Source: Branchiostoma floridae
Taxonomy: Eukaryota > Chordata > Leptocardii > Amphioxiformes > Branchiostomatidae
DNA: 37,419 nt
Assembly: GCF_000003815.2 (NCBI RefSeq)
Contig: NC_049979.1
Coordinates: forward strand, 18,490,453 to 18,527,871
Direction of reading: 5' to 3'
A model generated the notes under the pieces. It was given only the letters and a program-made list of their open reading frames with translations, was not told the origin of the DNA and ran no database searches. Below are positions 29,601 through 37,419 of the stretch, in pieces. Every line of letters starts with the position of its first letter. Positions within the stretch are counted from its first letter, which is position 1. The translations under genes were made by a program, and so were the position numbers.

Positions 29601-32600
29601 AGATGAATACATGTACTAGTTATTAGATTTTGCCTTGATACTAGCCCCAGTTCATGTAAATATTAATATGTAATCCATAGAGTGCATAGCATACATGATG
29701 TGCTTGTATACATATATACATGACATGTATGTACTAACTTCTATGTGTCGACCAGGACAAGAGTCAAGATGTTCTACTGTAGCATTGCATCTCTTGCTAC
29801 TGCATGTTGTACTAATGTTCTAAAGATTTTGAAGAGTAGAAGGTTCTAATTCTAGTAGAAAATTGGGAAAGACCTGCTTTTTGCTGCTTCCTGAAGATGA
29901 TAAGGAAGTTATATTAATTTTAGGTCTTCTGAATCAAAAACAGCAGTACCTTTGTAATGAGATGAACAGTTCCTTGGTGGTGCAGAGGATCTGCAGTGTC
30001 TTACTTAACTTTGTAGGGTATTAGTTGAAGAAGAGTTTTTAATTTGTATTTTCAGATTGTAGTTAGGACAATGGTTCTTATCCAAACACTGTGATTTGAC
30101 TGTTGACTTCTCCACCTTCCAGTGTGTTTGAAAGTGACTTGAGCGGAAGTGAAAGTGACAGTGGACTCTACACCAACGATGAAGGACGAGAAGGTAAGAT
30201 GTTCATTCCTTTTTTTTCTTAAGAATATTAAACAAAGTCTGATAAACAGACATGAATATTATTCACAATAGATCCAGTGGTTTGTAACGATGTGTGGTTT
30301 TACTTGTGTCTGAAGCATGAAATCTGTTGGAAATGGTCTGATGATGATGCTAAGAGTTGTGTATACAGTGCTCAAAGATGCACTGAGACTTAATGTCAGC
30401 TTTCTGTGTTTGATATTCATCATATTCAGCTTTGGCATTTCTGAACCATCCTACCGTGTCATAACAGACTCTTCCATCCTGTTTGGGGACTACTGTCTCT
30501 GGTTTAATAAAAACTTAATCCCAACTTTGGTTTATTCCATTTGGCATATCAAATTGTACATATGTTGATCCACAAAATTAGAGTAGGACAAGTCTCTGTC
30601 GTTTCTCAGTGGACTTTGATTGATTTTCCTCGGTGCAGAAGTATTGAAAGTGTACATATTGCGAGGCTCCATACCACGATGTAGTCAGGACAAATTGATT
30701 TTGATTACCTGGAGGAAAACAGTAACTCATGGTCTATCATTGCAGTAAATAAATGTGTAATTATATTCTCAATTCCAATGTTAGCAGGGTGTTTTCAATA
30801 AAGGTCTCCAAGAATTATGTGTCCCAATAGACAACATTGCATGGATGACATATACGTGCTATATCCGCTAGATGTATTTTAATGCATGCGCAAATTCTTT
30901 CCATATAAATCAACTTATAGGAATTAAGTATTTCATTGCAGGTACAAAGTAGAATTCTGAATCCAGGCAAAATGCAGAGTCATGTTTCTACCATAAAATG
31001 TATTTTTTAGAATTATGGCCTGGCTTTTTATTTTTCTAAAAGGAAACTTTTCAACAAAAGTTGGTTCTGGTACCAAACCAATTACAAGTAATCAGGGGAT
31101 GATTCACATGTGCAATTTCCATATTCTCAAAATCAATCAACCCGACTGGAAATATTGGAAGCGAATCTTCCACGGATGATGGGCACATTTTTCTATCAGG
31201 TAAACAATCAATCACAACTTAGTGGGACATTTTGTCTAGTTAGTGGGATGAAACCAATTTAGTTTGTGAAGTTTGGACCATCCATCAGTAACCCCTGACG
31301 GGTGGAGGGGTGGGGCAGCATGAGCCTGGGTGACATGTTGGCAGATGCACAGCCAGACTTGTACCGCTACTGCTGCTCACACATGTAGGAAAACACTTTT
31401 TTCAGAATGCTAGATACAGAAACTGTCTCTGCGATATGTCTTCCTAAATTTGAATGTTTTAATCCATATAGACTGATCATTATTCTATTCAGATACATTG
31501 TATATACTGCTAACTTTGTTATGCATTTTGCTCTATATATAGTAAGGCGTTTTGCAATAGACTGAGATCTGAAAAGGTTTATAAAAATCACATGGACATT
31601 AATGCACTTAAATGTGATTTGTAACTAGCCACATGTTAACGTTGTTGCCTCTTTTTTGTTGCACTCCACAGCAGGAGGGGAAAATGTTAACTATTTTCAT
31701 CCTCTTGAAGGATGAGCAGTGCAAAGTGTAGTCATCTTCATGTACATGTTCATCAGACAATGCTTAAAAAGCTCCGTGATATGCATTACTGAAGAGGAAA
31801 ATGGCCTGTACAAGAGAGATGTTTATTCTCTGTTGAAATTGAGACCTTCTATGATCATAGACACTTACACTGAGGACCTCTAGTGAGAGAAAACAACACT
31901 GTCACATCAGACAATGGCAAATGCTTTACTATAACCCTTTGCTTTGAAGTTCAAGTTCAAGTATAACTTTACCACACTCAACAACAAGTTTTTCAGATTG
32001 CAGAGGTGTGTCCAAAGATTACAGTACTTCAAAAGTTATTCTTCAAGTCTAATCAAGAGTATAGGAACAAGTTACAGTATAACTCTTCAATGATAATTTT
32101 TGTTATTTACTACTACAAAAGTTTGCAGAAACATTGCATACATAAGTATAAAAGTTCAGTAATTGTTCTTTTGTTCCAAATTTGATTTGCCATAAATGAT
32201 ACTTACATAGAACATGCTCATTGTTGTGCCAGACATCTCAAATTTGGTAATGGAACATGGCAATAAATATGGAGAACATAATTGTACTATCAGCAGATCA
32301 CTTTGCTCCCATTTTGTCATGACCATAACCTCGAACTTAAAAGTTGAACATCAAGTTGAATAGACAATAAAAATCGTCATAAACAAAAAAGGAGACACCT
32401 TTCTTCTGATAAAATTATGTTGATGATATAGTTACTAGTACATGTAGGTCATTCATTATGATATATGAATGTTCTAAAAATGTAATGTTTCATCGCCCTC
32501 TCTCAAGAGCAGTACAACCTACATGTTACACAATACAAAAATGACTTCCCGACAGTCGGACATCTGTTATCTTTTGTCAGTGACAGTAATTAACAGAAGA

Positions 32601-35600
32601 TGGCAAATGCTACCTGAAACTTATCCAGTAGCTAAGATTAAGTGTGTTATTGCCTGGGTGTCTAATGCTCATGTATGTAACCCTTGTGTTATCCCCAGGT
32701 GATGACGAGCAGAGTGACTTCTTCCATGAGGGTGTCGGCCCCGCCTGTGGGATCCCAGGAGTCATCCAATGGTGGGAGGAGGACAAAATTGACTGTGATG
32801 ACCACGACCCCAAATTTGATCAGATACTGAATGGATCCTTACCCTTCCTGACTGAGGTGCCCAGAGGTGGGATTTTAGTTATGATCCTTGTTATACATGG
32901 TGTATACACATGGTATTTCTTTTTATGTCACCAGTTTGTCAAATGAAGGATTAAATGGAGGATATTCATTTTCGTCAACAGCAGAATAGTCTACAAATAC
33001 TTTAGAAAAGTTTGGAAGAAGTTGTTAATGATCAACCCACAAATGTGTATCATGTGTGCGGCACATGATGGACTGATGGGAGTTGACTCATCTTCGGCTT
33101 GTGATCTTTGTAACTGCACACATTTACGGTGCAATTTGCCTCCTTAGGCTTACAGGCCAGGACAAGTCGGCTGCTGGGGAGATACTCCAACAAGCGGAAC
33201 ATCAAATCAGCATGCAGGAGGCTGAAAGACAGGGTGAGGAGGATTATCCCACTGCCTGATTAGGCAGGCAAACTTAAAGGCACCATAATGATTGATGACG
33301 GGAACAAAGGCTAACCCCAAATCTGCAGTGGGAGGATTGCAAAGACAGCAACCCGCAGAGAGATCCAATGTTTTTAACCCCCTCTTTAAGCAAAGCCCCT
33401 AAAGAGCAGAGTTAGTATCAGTATTTTGGCACCTTTTAGGATTCAAAATTTGCGCGGGGATGACTTTGTCGTAATTGACTTGACAAGTAGACTGCTAAAC
33501 CACCAGAGAAAGCTTAAGCATGTTAAAAGACAGGCTGATTTAGCCTGGAGATCTGCAGACAAAGGGGTGAAAAATAGAGTACAACTTGTGGGAGGTCTGG
33601 GGAACATTAAAGAGAACACCATAGTGTACTCTGACACTCAGAATCCAATCTGAATCAAGGTGAACAGTGCCTTGGAGAATTTTCAAAATCATGATACTTT
33701 TTGTTTAATCTGAAGGGAAAAGTCTGAAGAAGTGATGATGCACATTTCCTATTGTTATTGATGTTGTGTGCAGAAGTAAAGTCATTTTGAAGTTGTTGGC
33801 AATCTATGGACACAATCTCACAAAGGATGAGATGAAAGGGCTCCAACTGCTGTGATTGGACGTGTGATCCACTGCAGTTCATGTGACCCTTACTAGAGGG
33901 CTGTATTAAAGAGGTGTCCATTCCTATTTTGAAAAAGGAAGGCCTTTCCCTCCTGGGATTCAAACCCATCATGTATTACCTGGCCTATAATGATTATATG
34001 GCAGTACTTAAAAATGTCACCAATACTCAATAGGATCCTAGACCTTAAAAGTGTTATCAACATCCAGCAAGTTACTCATTTTAAACATAAACTTTAACTT
34101 AGGCTGCTATACCTTCACCACTTTGAATTCCTACTGTGAATGCATACAATGTGAATTGAAAGTGCAAAATCATATTTGCAACAGTGCATGCAGAGCACAA
34201 TTTTTCAATGACTTACATAGTACATCGGTATCTAGTTCCAGACGTACCAAGCCAGAGTGAAGTTTCCGACAGCCATGACCTAATGTGACATGTCCCTGTC
34301 TTTAGGTTCTCCATGGCACTCTTTACCTTCAGACTTGTATTGTAGCATTGTAGCCCATGAGTAAGCATGTCCAGCTAGTTGTAACAGTCCTGTGATACCA
34401 ACATCCAGGTCACTCAGCTGATAAACAAAGAAATAATACTACAATCTCTTCTCAAATCATGCATGAGGACTGAAAATGTATGTACAATCTTATTGTAAAA
34501 AAACAAACAAGACGCAAGATAAAAAATTACAAAAGTAACCTACATATCACAAGGCATAACACAAAAGAAAGTACATAATTAAGTGATAAGACTACAAATA
34601 TACTCAAGTGGCCCTAGGAAAAGCTCACATCACTGAGCTACCGGGCTAAATGCAGATGCACAGCACACCTTCATCCATTCTATCATTAGCTGTTAATGTT
34701 CCTTTTATGATGCTAAGTGGTCCCAGCAGTGGAACCAGCGAGATGGACACGTTGATGTGTGGCGCGCTCCTGATTGATTCTGAAACACAGGCAACGAGAT
34801 TGATTTCTCCATCTTATCAACGCTATTCTACACTAACTCCTTCCTTTTGGTAAGTCTGCTAAGCCGGACACTGAAGCGTATCTGCCTGGAAGGGAAGAAT
34901 AGCTAAAAGTACCAGCTTCAGCACCAACTGGTCAGGAACATAGTGGTCTATTTATGTAGTAGATGACTGTGTGAGCTTTAGGAAGTTTGCTTGGGTGGAG
35001 AAGTTTTAAATGTCATATTCACTGTGTAGTGGTAACATTACAACTTATGCACATACTTCAATGGGAAAGGGGAATACAGACTGCAAGGTGTGTAAGGTTA
35101 GACAATGAAAACTGTCCTTTCAACAAGTTTGAGTGAGTTTTATTCTCCATACCCAGAAGAAGAGAGGTCCCATGTACAGCACCAACAATGACATGATGTC
35201 AGGGGACTTCTCAGCATATCAAGAGTAAGTACATTCTTAATATGATAAACATTCACATTCATGTTTTATGTATTAAAAGAGGAAAACAAGAAAATCCCCC
35301 CCCCCCTTTTCTGTGTTTGCATTTAAGTTGTGTATTGATACTGGTTTGATGGATTTTTGTCATTAGTGTTTTTATGATTCATTAGCTGTCTGTGAAATTA
35401 GAGTGCCTGGCTTAAGTTTTAGTAAGGTAATCTAGTTTGCCCTTGTGAAGATATCTACCATTAATGGACACAAGAGGTCTCTCATGCGGGCACTATCAGT
35501 GTCATCATCTGTGCTTGGTTTTCCAGGATTTGGCTTCAGCCGCGGAAGAAGAAGGAAAAAGATCAGGTTGGTATATTGATTTTGTAATTGTACTTCTGCA

Positions 35601-36119
35601 ATATAAAAGTCTGGTATGTCTTCAATAGAGGGATGTATTTCAGTAAGCCTGTCAAATACAAACTCTATGAGCATGCATAATCCCCAATGACCGGATCTTC
35701 ATTAGACAAAGTTGGGGCTAGAAGTGTAAGAGGGTGTGGTATGATGAAAACTTGCCGGCGACTATTGATGCTCGGATGAAGTTGATAGATAACATTTCAG
35801 ATGGGAGTTTCAGGTTTGTTTGAATAACAACTAGAGTAGCAGTGAAAAGGCATGGGGATGGTGTAGTTGCTATCAAATCATTCATTTTTCTGTCTTTCAT
35901 TGGTCAACAGTTTTTATGTACTATAACAAGAATGTAAATGAATTGATATGATGTGATATAGCAGTATTTGTTCACTAACATAGGCTGTATTTTGTTACCA
36001 GTCCCTGTCGAGCCATCATCACCTGTTATATTCTTATGGGCAGCCAGGACACCACAAATGTGGGTCTGCAGACAACAAGCGACGGAGAAAGATCCCCCAG
36101 TCATCACCAATGGCACAGG
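22914..36119 (+). CDS. GPATCH2: G-patch domain-containing protein 2, 5' part (runs off the window)
   Basis: GPATCH2 is a nuclear protein with a C-terminal G-patch; G-patch proteins bind and activate DEAH-box RNA helicases (DHX15 for GPATCH2). Seven coding exons: 22914-23668, 30123-30193, 32699-32866, 33148-33233, 35157-35224, 35527-35566, 36002-36119, with matching phases, giving 435 codons plus one base. Family landmarks: MEELIQDLTCALEE at the N-terminus; RRQARKRRGRKRRS (from residue 46, a nuclear localisation signal); ESSLDEALKDY; RRRKYKRMAVD (about 144-154); GLYTNDEGREGDDEQSDFF; ACGIPGVIQWWEED; ILNGSLPFL; GLQARTSRL; and NKRRRKIP. The G-patch itself (human about residues 465-515 of 528) is absent, so it must be encoded beyond 37419. 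The start at 22914 is followed by an ATG (22929) that matches human MEELVHDL; the frame is open upstream to 22875, so an upstream start remains possible. The single gene corresponds to both vertebrate GPATCH2 and GPATCH2L. Confidence 0.93.
27715..27809. repeat. 95-bp foldback element
   Basis: CTCCAAGCAGAGGTTA (27715-27730) and TAACCCCTGCTTGGAG (27794-27809) are inverted copies matching at 15 of 16 positions. Resembles a short MITE; no clear target duplication. Confidence 0.6.
27860..27892. repeat. Perfect 10-bp hairpin
   Basis: ATGGGCACAT (27860-27869) and ATGTGCCCAT (27883-27892), loop of 13 nt, 50 bp from the foldback element. Confidence 0.75.
28560..29190. other. GC-richer non-coding block in the GPATCH2 intron
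   Basis: Stands out from AT-rich surroundings, has no splice-bounded reading frame that resembles a protein and no obvious repeat. A candidate conserved non-coding element, by composition only. Confidence 0.25.
29246..31610. repeat. Pair of 28-bp near-identical sequences, 2.3 kb apart
   Basis: 29246-29273 and 31583-31610 share 27 of 28 bases (core TCACATGGACATT). The second copy also forms a hairpin: AAATCACAT (31585-31593) with ATGTGATTT (31612-31620). The two copies lie in different GPATCH2 introns. Confidence 0.7.
30123..30193 (+). CDS. GPATCH2: GPATCH2 coding exon 2
   Basis: 71 nt after CTTCCAG, phase 2 in, 1 out. SESDSGLYTNDEGRE, nearly identical to human STDAGLFTNDEGRQ. Confidence 0.95.
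30194..32698 (+). other. GPATCH2 2.5-kb intron
   Basis: AT-rich. Holds the second 28-bp repeat copy with its hairpin; nothing else recognised. Confidence 0.55.
32699..32866 (+). CDS. GPATCH2: GPATCH2 coding exon 3
   Basis: 168 nt after CCCCAG, phase 1 in, 1 out, donor GTGGGA. DDEQSDFFHEG, ACGIPGVIQWWEED and ILNGSLPFL match human blocks. Confidence 0.95.
33148..33233 (+). CDS. GPATCH2: GPATCH2 coding exon 4
   Basis: 86 nt, phase 1 in, 0 out. GLQARTSRLLGRYSNKRNIK aligns with GFQARLSRLHGMSSKNIK in human. Confidence 0.92.
33234..35156 (+). other. GPATCH2 1.9-kb intron
   Basis: No exon recognised. TGATTGAT (33289-33296), a PBX-HOX-type sequence, lies just after the exon; a B-box-like sequence near 33950 was judged too weak to call a SINE. 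Confidence 0.5.
35157..35224 (+). CDS. GPATCH2: GPATCH2 coding exon 5
   Basis: 68 nt after ACCCAG, phase 0 in, 2 out at GTAAGT. KKRGPMYSTNNDMMSGDFSA; similarity to human is weak here, but phase and splice sites fit. Confidence 0.75.
35298..35307. repeat. Poly-C run
   Basis: About ten C in a row in the intron after coding exon 5. Confidence 0.85.
35527..35566 (+). CDS. GPATCH2: GPATCH2 coding exon 6 (40 nt)
   Basis: Phase 2 in, 0 out. IWLQPRKKKEKDQ; the IW/WF-P context fits human DHWFSPG. The donor GTTGGT is weaker than average. Confidence 0.65.
36002..36119 (+). CDS. GPATCH2: GPATCH2 coding exon 7 (last in window)
   Basis: 118 nt, phase 0 in, 1 out at G/GTAAGA. His-rich SLSSHHHLLYSYG, then NKRRRKIP, which aligns with human IKRRRKAAP just before the G-patch. 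Confidence 0.85.
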
Positions 36120-37419
36120 GTAAGACTTGCTGGCTCCAAGTCTGAGCACAACTGAAAGAGGAGTACTTCAGATCAACGAAGTAGAGTCAGGAGACTAATT
36201 CTTGTGTCTCGACATCAGGCATTTAAACCCTATGATGGAACGTAATTCAGAGCTATGACTGTGTGTATTTTTGAATTCATGCCAGAGAAATCCCTCTGCA
36301 AGCTTTGGGAACAATACACCTGCCATCCACCATATACAGAACAGGATGTCACTAGTCATTTATTTATCAATCATTTCATCTAAAAACTGGCCCAACCTCC
36401 AGGTCTGAGCCAATCCAATGATGAGTTAAGTCTGCATCCTCAGATAGACCCATGTTCATTCGAGAGAAAGTCTTAACTATACATGCTGGAAAATCTATTC
36501 CATATCCCATGTCAGGTACCTTTAATTAACATGGACAAACCCTGCAAGTGTGCACAGGTGCTACCTTACAAAGACAACAACCTGTAGGCCAACTTCTGCG
36601 CCCACGGAAGTCTTATTGTCTTCCCAGTGGTAATACTGCTGCAGGTATCCTGGCAGTGTAGGAGGAGGGCTGATGGATTTAATGTGAAGCTACCCATAGT
36701 GGACTTTGTAACAATTTGATATCAGTCAGGCACCATTGTTTAAGTCTCAGCTGATAGTCTTGTTGTAAAGATTTATAAAGAAGTTACAGGGTTCCTTGGC
36801 AGTGTTAATGTTTGTTAAGATAAGGTTCTTGTCTTCTGCAAGATAAGGTTTATCTCGGGCCTGTCCTGAGGCAGAGTATTTCATCAGCTATCTTGTTTAG
36901 AGCGGTCGGAGTCAGTCCTTCATGTCACTGCCTCATTAACATCACAAACCCAATGCCAGCATCTCCCACTGGTGGTCCTCACAGCCACTCCGATAAGGTG
37001 GCAACTCAATGTGACTAATATCCCTGTGGGGCTCTGTAATTTACTTCAGCACAAGAATGCTTTGGCCTCAGACCCCAATCATGATAACAGATTTTCATTT
37101 TCCTTGCATTGTGCGTCTGTGCCACTCCATTTGCATGGAAAATGCCAGGAAGCAATTTAATCTCCCAGCCTTACATTCTCCAACTTGATGGTACAGACTC
37201 TCAAGTTGACAAGTTTCTCACAGACTCATGACTCGCCAGTTGAGGCCACTTCTGTACCACTGCAGTGTCAGGTACCACTGGTCACACTGGTAATCCTGTG
37301 TCACATGAAATGAGTTTCTAGACCTTGACCAAACCTGTTAACTATGGGCAGGTCACTTATTGAATTGGTCTCAGAGTTTCCAGCATGTGAGTGTGGCACA
37401 GCAGGGCAGACTGTGGTGA
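36120..37419 (+). other. GPATCH2 intron to window end
   Basis: No G-patch exon found. The part 36620-37200 is less AT-rich and includes a perfect octamer ATTTGCAT (37129-37136); AGACCTTGA at 37320-37328 is one base from the ERR monomer site on the minus strand. Candidate regulatory DNA only. Confidence 0.4.
37129..37136 (+). promoter_or_regulatory. Octamer (POU) motif
   Basis: ATTTGCAT, the exact POU-domain octamer, inside a block that looks more complex than the neighbouring intron. An 8-bp match can occur by chance. Confidence 0.25.

Larger units (their letters stand above)
23669..30122 (+). other. GPATCH2 6.5-kb intron
   Basis: Large intron with no coding exon recognised. It contains a DR1-like nuclear receptor site (24042-24054), a 95-bp foldback (27715-27809), a hairpin (27860-27892), a GC-richer block (28560-29190) and one copy of a 28-bp direct repeat (29246-29273). 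Confidence 0.55.

Noticed and set aside
33940-33975. B-box-like GGTTTGAATCC on the minus strand (third SINE?)
   Set aside because: The A-box upstream is poor and there is no similarity to the SINE copies at 1653-2014.

Overview
This window looks like animal genomic DNA from a draft assembly: two runs of N (6898-7047 and 9190-9289), split genes with GT-AG introns, AT-rich introns, and many small transposon relics. The three protein-coding genes have chordate-like exon and protein structure, and the locus has only one GPATCH2-type gene, before the vertebrate split into GPATCH2 and GPATCH2L. With the repeat style, this points to an invertebrate deuterostome, most likely an amphioxus (Branchiostoma). 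The species is an inference.

Layout. Positions 1-979 are upstream sequence with a 40-bp tandem duplication and an NRF1-like palindrome. Positions 980-11835 (+) hold IFT43, an IFT-A subunit of the ciliary retrograde transport machinery; seven exons are readable and at least one is missing, probably in an assembly gap. Positions 12843-16824 (-) hold a complete ten-exon SPATA17 gene, 358 residues with three IQ motifs, convergent with IFT43. Its start codon lies 28 bp from a strong RFX X-box. Positions 16825-22913 are the head-to-head interval between SPATA17 and GPATCH2. It has ZNF143-like and CRE-like promoter sites and a 2,594-bp DNA transposon (17916-20509) with 48-bp terminal inverted repeats, a 5-bp target duplication and two arrays of three 32-bp repeats. 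From 22914 to the window end (+) is GPATCH2, with seven coding exons (435 complete codons); the G-patch exon lies past the right edge.

Biology. IFT43 and SPATA17 are both cilium/flagellum genes and are tail-to-tail; GPATCH2 is a nuclear, probably RNA-linked G-patch protein. The order IFT43-SPATA17-GPATCH2 combines neighbours that in human lie on two paralogous chromosome segments (TGFB3-IFT43-GPATCH2L-ESRRB on chr14; TGFB2-RRP15-SPATA17-GPATCH2-ESRRG on chr1). The window therefore looks like the unduplicated ancestral block.

The rest is intronic or intergenic DNA containing a 334-bp MITE, two antisense tRNA-derived SINE copies, a foldback element and several candidate regulatory blocks. I saw no rRNA, tRNA, CRISPR array or prokaryotic feature. 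All protein identities come from recognising family sequence by eye, without a database search.
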